Source: Tautonia marina (lineage in GTDB: Bacteria > Planctomycetota > Planctomycetia > Isosphaerales > Isosphaeraceae). From it: 64,000 nucleotides of DNA. The stretch covers positions 1-64,000 of the forward strand of contig NZ_WEZF01000015.1 of the NCBI RefSeq assembly GCF_009177065.1, written 5' to 3'. The notes under the pieces were generated by a model. It was not told the origin of the DNA and searched no databases. It was given only the letters and a program-made list of their open reading frames with translations. The position numbers and the translations under genes are program-made. Positions 56,774 to 64,000 of the stretch are shown piece by piece. The first letter of the stretch is position 1, and the number at the start of each line of letters is the position of its first letter.

Positions 56774-57568
56774 AGGAGGCGCCTGGGTGATCTCGGAGGG
56801 CTAGGGCGCAACTTGCGCTCACTCGGAGGCCGGGGAGCCATCGTATCCGCATTCCTGACGAGCCCGACCGGATCTCCATCGGAATCGGTGACTGCCCCTG
56901 CCGTTTTTCCCGATCATCTTAGCGTGGGGAATGGCCCTTCGACGTTTCCCGACCCGACCCATCGGATCGCCCCGGACCTCATCCGGCGCGATCGGCCGCT
57001 CCCCCCATTCTTTGACAATCCGGGAATGCCGGCACGCAGGCACGCATTTCGCATCGGGGCGACTGGGACCATCTTCTCTCAGCCCGATCGCCCGCCCGCA
57101 TGACGCTGAACCCGATTCCCCCACCCACCGTCGCGCGAAACAAACCCATTTTCGCCCGCGTCCTTCGGCGCGAAACGAACCCATTGCCCGGCGCCCGATT
57201 CCCGAAACCAATCGGACGCCATTGGCGCAACTCCTTTCCCCATCAGCCCGATCACCCGATCCACCCCGTTGCATCGAGGCGCACCAGGGCCCTTTTTCCT
57301 CAGCGCACCGAGCCGCGCACGAGGCGACTCAATCCCCTCCCTCCCCCAACTCCCTTCCCCTCATCCGCGTTCCCTCCGTGTTCCCTCCGTGGCCACAGAT
57401 CCCCGTACGAAACGAACCCAGCCGCCGGCCGGGCTCATTCCCGAAACGAACCGTGGCGAATCGGCACAACTCCTTGACAGGCAATCCTCAACGGCCCCTT
57501 CCCCCTGGCGCACCGGAGGCGCACCAAAGGGCGCAACCGAGCGCGCACCGAGGGGGGAAGCGGCTGGG
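56774..57568. repeat. Composite intergenic repeat region, second copy
   Basis: This 795-bp gap has no supported gene. From 57132 it contains CGAAACAAACCCATT, CGAAACGAACCCATTG (about 57170), a degenerate CCCGAAACCAATC, CGAAACGAACCCA (57407) and CCGAAACGAACCG (57441). GCGCACC units occur near 57277, 57302 and four times from 57500 to 57556. TCCGCGTTCCCTCCGTGTTC (about 57365) is the counterpart of the CATCCGTGTT units at 1470. The three unit types match the 839-1677 region. Confidence 0.85.
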
Positions 57569-58135
57569 TCAGTCGCCGTGCTTCTCGCGGAGGCGGCCGG
57601 AGAGGCGGAGGATCAGATGGGCTCGCTCGAACTGGTCGACCCATTCGGAGGTGACGCAGGCCAGCTCATCGTCGGGAGGAGGGACGAGGCCGGTCGGGCA
57701 GCTTGGGCCGAGCTGGTCGGTGGCGAGCTTGCGATAGCGTGACAGGGTCCGGTCGCCGAACCGGGCGACCTCGAAGAAGTCCTCGCTCAGGAAGACGACG
57801 GTGGGCACGCGGCGGCCGTCGTTGATCCGAAGCAGGTCGGAGACCTCGGGCAGGGCGTCGCGGTCGAGGTAGCGGATCTCGATCGCCGAGGGGTTGGCCG
57901 CGCCGATGTGGTCGAGGATCGGGCACTGATACACGCAGTCGCCGCACCAGGTTCCCGCCAGGCAGAGTACCGGCATCTTCCGGACGAACCCGCCGATCAC
58001 GCCCTTCTGATCCTCGGTCAAGCCGACCCGGTCATGAATCGCCGCCCACTTCCCCCGTTCCGCCTCCGACCCGTACTTCGCCAGGAACTCCTGATACCCC
58101 AACGCCTCGCCGAACACCTTGCCCCAGTCGATCAT
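57569..58135 (-). CDS. Thioredoxin-like protein
   Basis: A 188-residue thioredoxin-fold protein. The redox-active site is TWCGDC in LCLAGTWCGDCVYQCPILD near residues 60-78, and RVPTVVFLSEDFFEVARFGD provides the cis-proline segment. Related to the planctomycete/Bacteroidetes 'thioredoxin family protein' group with a long helical N-terminus (MIDWGKVFGEALGYQEFLAK). No signal peptide, so cytoplasmic. Start ATG 58135, or GTG 58138 one codon upstream. Confidence 0.85.
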   Translation of the reverse strand: MIDWGKVFGEALGYQEFLAKYGSEAERGKWAAIHDRVGLTEDQKGVIGGFVRKMPVLCLAGTWCGDCVYQCPILDHIGAANPSAIEIRYLDRDALPEVSDLLRINDGRRVPTVVFLSEDFFEVARFGDRTLSRYRKLATDQLGPSCPTGLVPPPDDELACVTSEWVDQFERAHLILRLSGRLREKHGD

Positions 58136-58390
58136 CACCCTCGTTGTCCTTTCCTCGGTCGTTCATTGATGCCTTGACGCTCTTTGGAAACCCAGACACA
58201 ACGCAGCAAACGCCGGGCCTCCCGTCGCCTCGGGGAACGGAGCGATGGTAGTCCTTCGGCCTCCCGCTGCCCAGCCCCCCGGCCTCCTGGAAACGCAACG
58301 AGACGCCCCCCTGGCGGGAGGATCTCCCGCCGGAGAGGCGTCTCGGTTCTCGACTCCAGGAGCAAGGGGATCAGCTCCCCTCGCCTCGGC

Positions 58391-59908
58391 TCACGACTGC
58401 GGCGAGGCGGCTTGCGGCGAGGCCGACCGGCCCGTCGGCGCGACCGCCTGGGCGCTCGGGGCGACGGTTTCAACCGGCACCATCACCGTCGTCGTCACCG
58501 GGATCTCCCGGGTCACCTGGCGCGGGACGCATCGGGTGACGGTCACCGGCACCTGTTCCGGGATCGTCACCGGGACCTGCCGCGTGATCGTCTCCTGCAC
58601 GGGGACCATCTTGGTTGTGTAGGTCGTCACCGGCACCTGGACGGCCCGGGTCACGGGAACCTGCCGGGTGATCGTCTCGGTGACCATCCGGGTCCGAGTG
58701 GTCATGACGGTCACTTGCACCTGTTCCGGGATTGTCACCGGGACCTGTCGGGTGATCGTCTCGGTCACCTGCCGAGGCCGGAGGGTCGGGACGTGGTCGG
58801 TCCGGGTTTCCTGGGTCATGGTGACGCGGGTCGTCGGGACGGTCTCAACGATCTGCCGAGGGACCATCCGGGTCACCGGCACCTGAACGTCGCGGACCTC
58901 CACCCGAGGCACAGTGCGGGTCACCTGGACGGGGACCTGCTGATGGCGGACCTCCGGCACCTGCACGGTCGTCTGCACCGGAACCGTCTCGCAGCGCTGG
59001 CGGGTGACATAAGAGGTTTCCTGGATCTGATGTCGAACCGGATTGGGCACATACACCGACTTGGTCATGTAAGCCGGGGCACACGAACTCCCGCAGCCGC
59101 CGCCATGACCGAAGCCCATGCACGAGAGCCCCTTGCCATGATGACCGCCGACCGGAACCGTCACCGTCTGATAGCCCCCCTGGTCGACGCAGACCTCCCG
59201 AGTTCGGGTCACCGGCACCTGCTCGGCGACCGTCTGGGTGACGTAGCTCGTCCGGACCTGCGGGACCATCACCGTGTACGGCTGCGACTGCATGACCGTC
59301 TCGACCACCCGATCGAGGACCGTGTGCCGCTGCTGAATCGTCTGCTGGGTCGTCACCGGTTCGCAGACCGTTCGGGTCACCTGCTGCGGGACCGTCTCAT
59401 ACTTGGGGATGTTTACCACGTACTGCCGAGGCACCGTGACCGTCTCGTAGATCGTCCGCGTGACCGGGATCTGCTCGGTCTTGTACTCGGTCCGGTACTT
59501 CGTCTGGGTCGTCTGCACCGGCACCTGCTCGGTAATGCAGCGCTGGACGGGGACCTGCTGGGTGACGTACTCGGTTCGGTACTCGGTCCGGGTCGTCTGC
59601 ACCGGCACCTTCTCGGCCACGTACCGCGTGACCGGGACCTGCTCGGTCCGGTACTCGGTGCGATACCTCGTCTGCATGATCGTCTCCGGGACGGTGTCGT
59701 AAACCGTCTCGGTGATCGTCTTCATGGTCGTCACGGTCTGGGGAACCATCGTCGGCCCGCAGGGCAGCCCGACCGGCTCGACCGACAGACACGCAAGACT
59801 CGGGCTCCCGATCCCGCATCGGAAACAGGCCGACGCCGAATCCGATCCCGCCAGGACCATTGCCGCGGTCGCCGCCAGCAGCAGACCGCCCCGCTTCATC
59901 CGCCTCAT
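58391..59908 (-). CDS. YTV-type exported repeat protein, probable cell-envelope component
   Basis: A 505-residue protein made almost wholly of degenerate repeats of the type TRQVPVTxxxxETVxV, for example ETITRQVPVTIPEQVPVTVT and RTEYRTEQVPVTRYVAEKVP. YTVMVPQVRTSYVTQTV matches the YTV motif of Pfam YTV proteins, reported as cell-wall components of Rhodopirellula. A signal peptide (about 1-28, LLLAATAAMVLAGSDSASAC) and cysteine clusters (CFRCGIGSPSLACLS, GGGCGSSCAP) suggest an exported, disulfide-linked surface protein. ATG 59908 follows GGGGAG; the frame is open to 59968. Confidence 0.85.
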   Translation of the reverse strand: MRRMKRGGLLLAATAAMVLAGSDSASACFRCGIGSPSLACLSVEPVGLPCGPTMVPQTVTTMKTITETVYDTVPETIMQTRYRTEYRTEQVPVTRYVAEKVPVQTTRTEYRTEYVTQQVPVQRCITEQVPVQTTQTKYRTEYKTEQIPVTRTIYETVTVPRQYVVNIPKYETVPQQVTRTVCEPVTTQQTIQQRHTVLDRVVETVMQSQPYTVMVPQVRTSYVTQTVAEQVPVTRTREVCVDQGGYQTVTVPVGGHHGKGLSCMGFGHGGGCGSSCAPAYMTKSVYVPNPVRHQIQETSYVTRQRCETVPVQTTVQVPEVRHQQVPVQVTRTVPRVEVRDVQVPVTRMVPRQIVETVPTTRVTMTQETRTDHVPTLRPRQVTETITRQVPVTIPEQVQVTVMTTRTRMVTETITRQVPVTRAVQVPVTTYTTKMVPVQETITRQVPVTIPEQVPVTVTRCVPRQVTREIPVTTTVMVPVETVAPSAQAVAPTGRSASPQAASPQS

Positions 59909-60173
59909 GACTTCACGCTCCCCAAAGGTGCTTCTCACTTGCCCCATCCCCCAGAGACGACCCGGCACACTCGCTCCCGGCCGCCCAGGCGGCTGTCCTT
60001 TCCTGATCGCTGCACCTTTCCGGTTTAGTCCAAATTTCGCGCCAGTTCAAGCGTTGAATTTGGAGTATTTGCGGATTTTGGGGTGATTGTGCGGTTGCTT
60101 TTTTCGGGCCAACGCAACTGGCATGAAGGGAACCACGTTCGAGGCTTGCGGTGGTGTCATTGCTGCGGGGCGC

Positions 60174-60210
60174 AAAAAAAAACGCCCGGTCCCCCCCGAG
60201 GGGACCGGGC
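60174..60210 (-). terminator. Intrinsic terminator, minus strand
   Basis: Eleven-bp perfect GC-rich stem (60184-60194 with 60200-60210), five-base loop and a run of nine T on the minus strand. In the plus direction no T run follows, so the direction is clear. Confidence 0.9.
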
Positions 60211-60369
60211 ATAGCCAGGGAGAACGACGCTTGCTCGTGACTTCGTCGGTCTGGATCGAACAGTGGGCCGAAACCCGATTGCCCGAAGGGACGCGGTCAG
60301 AGGCGAGCGATTGAGAACCAAAGCACCCAGGATGCCAGATGGGTTCGGCATTTTGGATTTGACGCGATC
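60174..60369 (-). ncRNA. Candidate minus-strand small RNA ending in a perfect terminator
   Basis: On the minus strand GCCCGGTCCCC (60210-60200) pairs with GGGGACCGGGC (60194-60184), 11 bp with a TCGGG loop, then nine T residues (60182-60174). The only genes on that strand lie further downstream, so the terminator must end an unannotated transcript. A candidate promoter with TTAACC (60405-60400) and TAGAAC (60381-60376), spacing 18, would give an RNA of about 195 nt with further small stems (CGACG...CGTCG). No match to a known RNA recognised. The rest of the 59909-60618 gap is AT-richer spacer. Confidence 0.35.
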
Positions 60370-60618
60370 GAATGAGTTCTATCCGTTTGATGAGAAACAG
60401 GTTAAGGTTGATGAAAATTCTGCGGGCATGATCCGTGGATCAGGACCGGTGCCCGATTTGTTGGCGGTCCTGCTTGCCTGGTCGGCAGGGTCCAGGCAAG
60501 CGGCCCTCCGATCCGGGTCGATTGCACGGCGGGCGGTTGCTAGAATCGTTGGACAGTTCAGGTGAGGGGCGGAACGCAACAATCACGCAACCGAACGCGG
60601 TGAGGGTGGATACGGCCG

Positions 60619-62310
60619 ATGACGACCAAGGTCTTCGTGCTCGGGCTCGACGGGGCGACCTGGGATATTCTCGGGCCGCTGGCCGAGGCCGGCGCGCTGC
60701 CGAACCTGGCAAGGTTGCGGCAGAAGGGGGCGTCGGGCACCTTGCGGTCGATCTTCCCCCCGCTCAGCCCGGTTGCCTGGACCGGCGTGATAACCGGCAA
60801 GAATCCGGGCAAGCACGGCGTCTTCGAGTTCCTTGAATTCGAGCACAACCCGCTCGGCGGTCGGGTGAACACGTCGCGGTCGATCCGGTCGGAGCTGCTC
60901 TGGGAGGTCGCCGGCCGCTTCGGCAAGCGAACGATCGCCGGGGCCGTGCCGATGAGCTACCCCCCCCGGCCCGCTCCCGACGGCTTCTTCCTGGGAGACT
61001 TCCTCAGCCCTCCCCAGGCCAAGGATTTTTCCACCGATCCCGCCCTGTTCGCCGAGCTGGAAACGGCCCTCGGCGAGTCGTATCGCCCCTGGGATACCTC
61101 GGTTCACGACGGCGGCAATGAGCCTCAGGCGCTCGCCTCGCTGACCGACTTTCTCGACCATCACCTCCGGGCCGTCCGGTTCCTGATGGACGCCCGACCC
61201 TGGGACCTGTTCATCTACGACCTGATGGCCACCGACCGCATCCAGCACGAACTCTGGCACGCCTGGGACCCCTCGCACCGCCTGGCCAAGGGGCGCGATC
61301 TGGCGAAGGTCCGCGAGGGTTTCATCGCCTTCTGGTTGAAGCTCGACGCGGGGATTGGCGAGATCGAGGCCGCCTTGCCCGAGGATGCGACGTTGGTCCT
61401 GATGAGCGACCACGGCTTCGGCCCGGTCGAGCACTTCGTCAACTTCAACGTCTGGCTTTTGGAGAAGGGGTTCATTCAACTGATCGACACCCCTTACGTG
61501 AAGCAGAAGCACTGGTGCTACAAGCGTGGGGTGACGCCGGAGTGGATCTATAACATCATGGCCCGCTTCGGCCAGGCGAAGCACCGGGTCAGCCGGTTCG
61601 GCGGGAGCCAGGACAACGGGCTCGACCGCCTGGCCGAGTCGGTCTTCCTCTCGCGTCGTCATATCGACTGGTCAAAGACAAAAGCTTACGCTCAGGGGAA
61701 CTTCGGCCAGATCTTCCTCAATCGCCAGGGCCGCCAGCCGAACGGCTGCGTGGCTGAGGCCGACGTTCGCCCGATCCTCGACGACCTGAAGGCCGAACTG
61801 GCCGAGCTGACTCACCCCGAGACGGGCGTCCCCCTGGTCGAGCGCGTTTATGAGGCCGACGAACTCTACAACGGTCCCATGAGCCACCTCGCCCCCGACC
61901 TGACCGTCGTTCTGGGCGACTGGCGATACCGAACCATCGGCCTGCACGACTTCACGACCCACAAGGTCATCTCCCCCGCCTTCGGTCCGACCGGCGACCA
62001 CCGCATGGAAGGGGTCTTCGTCGCCTCCGGCCCCGGCATCCAGCCCGGCGCCATGCTGGACGACTCCGCCACCCTGCTCGACATCGCCCCGACCGTCCTC
62101 CACCTGCTCGGCGTCCCGAGCCCCGACGATCTCGACGGCCGCCTCCTCTCCGAGGTTCTCGACCCCTCCTTCCAGCCCGACCGCGCCGCCCAGCTTGCCC
62201 CCGCGCCCTCCCCCTCCTCCTCCAACGGCGACGGCTCCCCGCCATCCGGTCTCGACGAGGAAGACGACGAGGCCGTCAAGCAACGCCTGGCCGACCTGGG
62301 GTATCTCTGA
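60619..62310 (+). CDS. Alkaline-phosphatase-fold phosphodiesterase/nucleotide pyrophosphatase
   Basis: A 563-residue cytoplasmic protein of the type I phosphodiesterase/nucleotide pyrophosphatase family. Metal and nucleophile motifs in order: VLGLDGATWDIL (Asp10), SPVAWTGVITGKNPGKHGVF (Thr nucleophile region), DRIQHELWH near 209-217, MSDHGFGPVEHF near 260 and TGDHRMEG near 459. The C-terminus is a proline/serine-rich tail ending in a short acidic helix. Substrate unknown; planctomycete and archaeal relatives are often near glycan or lipid genes. Confidence 0.88.
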   Translation: MTTKVFVLGLDGATWDILGPLAEAGALPNLARLRQKGASGTLRSIFPPLSPVAWTGVITGKNPGKHGVFEFLEFEHNPLGGRVNTSRSIRSELLWEVAGRFGKRTIAGAVPMSYPPRPAPDGFFLGDFLSPPQAKDFSTDPALFAELETALGESYRPWDTSVHDGGNEPQALASLTDFLDHHLRAVRFLMDARPWDLFIYDLMATDRIQHELWHAWDPSHRLAKGRDLAKVREGFIAFWLKLDAGIGEIEAALPEDATLVLMSDHGFGPVEHFVNFNVWLLEKGFIQLIDTPYVKQKHWCYKRGVTPEWIYNIMARFGQAKHRVSRFGGSQDNGLDRLAESVFLSRRHIDWSKTKAYAQGNFGQIFLNRQGRQPNGCVAEADVRPILDDLKAELAELTHPETGVPLVERVYEADELYNGPMSHLAPDLTVVLGDWRYRTIGLHDFTTHKVISPAFGPTGDHRMEGVFVASGPGIQPGAMLDDSATLLDIAPTVLHLLGVPSPDDLDGRLLSEVLDPSFQPDRAAQLAPAPSPSSSNGDGSPPSGLDEEDDEAVKQRLADLGYL

Positions 62311-62340
62311 GCGGCCTCAACCGCCGATCGTTCCGATGGG

Positions 62341-62370
62341 CTGACAACCCTCACAGGTTCCGGGTACAAT
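62341..62370 (+). promoter_or_regulatory. Promoter candidate for the cytochrome/DUF1592 gene
   Basis: CTGACA (62341-62346) and TACAAT (62365-62370) match five of six bases each with an 18-bp spacer. The CGGGTACAAT context is identical to that before gyrA. The leader to the start at 62495 would be about 118 nt. Confidence 0.6.
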
Positions 62371-62494
62371 TTTTCTCCAATCGTCGCTCCTTTCAGGCAA
62401 AGGGGATCGCCCCTCGCGAGAGGAAGGGACGACACCCGCCTCGCTCACAACCCTTGCCTTGAGTGGTCCATCGCGCCCGGGAGCCCATGATTTG

Positions 62495-64000
62495 ATGACG
62501 ATTCGATCCCAGATGATCCGGTGGGTTTCGGGCCTGATGCTTGTCGGCTCCCTGGCCGTCAACCCGGCCCGGGGGGATGGCTTCGACCAGAACGTCAGGC
62601 CGCTCTTGCAGAAGCACTGCCTGAACTGCCACGGAGGAGAGAAACCCAGAGGGGGGATCGACCTGGCGCGGTTCGAGGAGGAGGAGACGCTTCGGGAGGA
62701 CCCGGAGACCTGGCTCATGGTCGTCGATGCCTTGCTCGAACGCACGATGCCCCCTCCGGGACGCAGGGCTGGGCCGAATGAGGACGATCGGCAGCGGGCG
62801 GCGACCTCGATCAAGGCGGTCCTCGACGCCATCGAAGGGGTGGATGATCCCGGCCCAAGCGTCATCCAGCGCCTGACGAGACGCCAGTACAACAACACCA
62901 TCCGCGACCTGCTCGGCGTCGATTCCGACCCCGCCCGCAACTTCCCGGCCGATGGCGGCGGCGGCGGTGGGTTCGACAACAACGCCTCGACCCTGTTCAT
63001 CCCGCCGATCCTGATGGAGAAGTACCTCGCCGCGGCCGGTGAGGTGCTCGATCAGGCCGATCCCGATCGCTTCCTCGTCGTTCGGCCCGGAGCTGATCGG
63101 ACGGCCGAGGAAGCCGCCCGAGCCTCGATCGCCGCCTTCGCGCGCCGGGCCTTCCGCAGGCCGGTCGAGGATCAGGAGGTCGATCGCCTGATGCGGCTCT
63201 ATCGGCTGGCCGAGGATCGCGGCGACGACTTCGAAGGAGCCGTGCGGCTCGCCCTGCGGGCGGTGCTCGTCTCGCCGAATTTCCTGTATCTGATCGAGCA
63301 GGACCGGCCGGAGGCGGATGACCGCTCGTACCGGATCTCCGATCACGAGCTGGCCTGTCGACTCTCGTACTTCCTCTGGGCCTCGATGCCGGATGACGAG
63401 CTGTTTGCCCTGGCCAATGCCGGGACCTTGAGCGATCCGGACGTGCTCGATGCGCAGGTCCACCGGATGCTCGCCGACCCGAAGGCCCGAGCGATGGCCG
63501 AGGATTTCGCCGGTCAGTGGCTCCGCGTCGGCAACCTGGAGGACCTGGCCGACGTCGATCGCCGGCTGTTCCCCGAGTTCACGGACGAGCTGCGCGAGGC
63601 GATGGTCGAGGAGGCGATTGCCTACGTCCACGCCATCTTCCGAGATGATCGGTCGGTGCTGGAACTGATCGACTCCGACTACACCTATCTCAACGAGATG
63701 CTGGCCGAGCATTACGGCATCGAGGGGGTTGAAGGATCGGAGTTCCGCCGGGTCGCCCTGGAGGACCGGAACCGTGGAGGAGTGCTCGGCATGGCCTCGG
63801 TCCTGACCCTCACGTCGTACCCGAGACGCACCAGCCCGGTCTTGCGGGGCAAGTGGGTGCTGGAGGAACTGCTCGGCACGCCCCCCCCGCCGCCCCCGCC
63901 GATGGTCCGGGCCTTGCCGGCCGACGACCGGATTCGAGACGGCTTGACCTTCCGCCAGCGTTTGGAACAGCACCGCGAGGACCCGAACTGCGCCTCGTGT
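62495..64000 (+). CDS. Planctomycete cytochrome-c protein with DUF1587/DUF1592/DUF1588 domains (3' end outside window)
   Basis: At least 502 residues, open at the window end. A signal peptide (about 1-27, WVSGLMLVGSLAVNPARG) is followed by a haem-binding CLNCH (Cys42, Cys45, His46) in a PSCyt1-type domain. RLTRRQYNNTIRDLLGVD marks DUF1587, LVSPNFLYLIEQ and ELACRLSYFLWASMPDDELF mark DUF1592, and LTLTSYPRRTSPVLRGKWVL with ELLGTPPPPPPP marks DUF1588. The last codons read DPNCASC. Such proteins are abundant in planctomycetes, often paired with a DUF1552 gene; role unproven, thought to be periplasmic redox or glycan related. Confidence 0.93.
   Translation, partial: MTIRSQMIRWVSGLMLVGSLAVNPARGDGFDQNVRPLLQKHCLNCHGGEKPRGGIDLARFEEEETLREDPETWLMVVDALLERTMPPPGRRAGPNEDDRQRAATSIKAVLDAIEGVDDPGPSVIQRLTRRQYNNTIRDLLGVDSDPARNFPADGGGGGGFDNNASTLFIPPILMEKYLAAAGEVLDQADPDRFLVVRPGADRTAEEAARASIAAFARRAFRRPVEDQEVDRLMRLYRLAEDRGDDFEGAVRLALRAVLVSPNFLYLIEQDRPEADDRSYRISDHELACRLSYFLWASMPDDELFALANAGTLSDPDVLDAQVHRMLADPKARAMAEDFAGQWLRVGNLEDLADVDRRLFPEFTDELREAMVEEAIAYVHAIFRDDRSVLELIDSDYTYLNEMLAEHYGIEGVEGSEFRRVALEDRNRGGVLGMASVLTLTSYPRRTSPVLRGKWVLEELLGTPPPPPPPMVRALPADDRIRDGLTFRQRLEQHREDPNCASC

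Noticed and set aside
58184-60028. 614-codon plus-strand frame rich in His, Arg, Asp and Leu
   Set aside because: Antisense of the YTV-like repeat gene; the repeats produce a regular but meaningless pattern. The minus-strand protein has a signal peptide and a good ribosome-binding site.

Overview
This high-GC window encodes what looks like a chromosomal segment of a planctomycete, most probably of the Isosphaeraceae (inference). The support is protein-level: a YTV-type valine/threonine-rich surface protein, LEPR-like N-terminal export motifs, a cytochrome-c/DUF1587-DUF1592-DUF1588 protein, tandem Uma2 proteins, and a Ser/Thr kinase fused to a UrtA-like ligand-binding domain. No tRNA, rRNA, CRISPR array or complete insertion sequence was found.

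Layout. 1-1.7 kb: 3' end of a DUF262/HNH-type nuclease with an Mrr-like winged helix, then an 840-bp spacer of short intergenic repeats. 1.7-9.7 kb: gyrA, an NDP-sugar epimerase/reductase, a BamE/SmpA-like protein, a YcjX/YcjF pair and an AF2212-like/PIN toxin-antitoxin pair. 9.7-19.3 kb: exported proteins, nnrE, an FmdB-type zinc ribbon, dnaA and two glycosyltransferases. 19.9-26 kb: an EF-G gene, two Uma2 genes, a sialidase-like protein and a carbon-nitrogen hydrolase. 26.2-44.6 kb: a long ribosomal cluster (rpsJ, rplC, D, W, B, rpsS, rplV, rpsC, rplP, rpmC, rpsQ, rplN, X, E, rpsH, rplF, R, rpsE, rplO, secY, map, then rpmJ, rpsM, K, D, rpoA, rplQ). rpsN, rpmD, adk and infA are missing from their usual places, and a HicB-like gene with a frameshifted HicA-like partner sits between map and rpmJ. 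44.7-53 kb: HIT protein, two membrane proteins, the kinase-UrtA fusion, a squalene-cyclase-fold protein and a secreted lipase-like protein. 53.4-64 kb: a J-domain protein, a PAS-GGDEF cyclase, a candidate PUA/EVE-nuclease protein, a second composite repeat region, a thioredoxin-like protein, the YTV-like protein, a candidate small RNA, a nucleotide-pyrophosphatase-like phosphodiesterase and a truncated cytochrome/DUF1592 protein.

The ribosomal cluster is unusually loose: spacers are mostly 50-370 nt and many hold inverted repeats. Three of them (before rpsS, rpsE and rplQ) carry related arrays of a degenerate heptamer (GGCAGTA on one side, TGCCTAC on the other) arranged as complementary arms, the right arm ending near the next ribosome-binding site. 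Two intrinsic terminators lie between rpsD and rpoA and another follows rplQ, so rpoA-rplQ appears to be its own unit.

The most interesting candidates for new biology are the kinase-UrtA receptor, the PUA-like/nuclease protein at 55.5 kb, the heptamer inverted repeats inside the ribosomal cluster, the two matching composite repeat regions that each lie 3' of a nuclease-like gene, and an orphan minus-strand terminator near 60.2 kb that implies an unannotated transcript.
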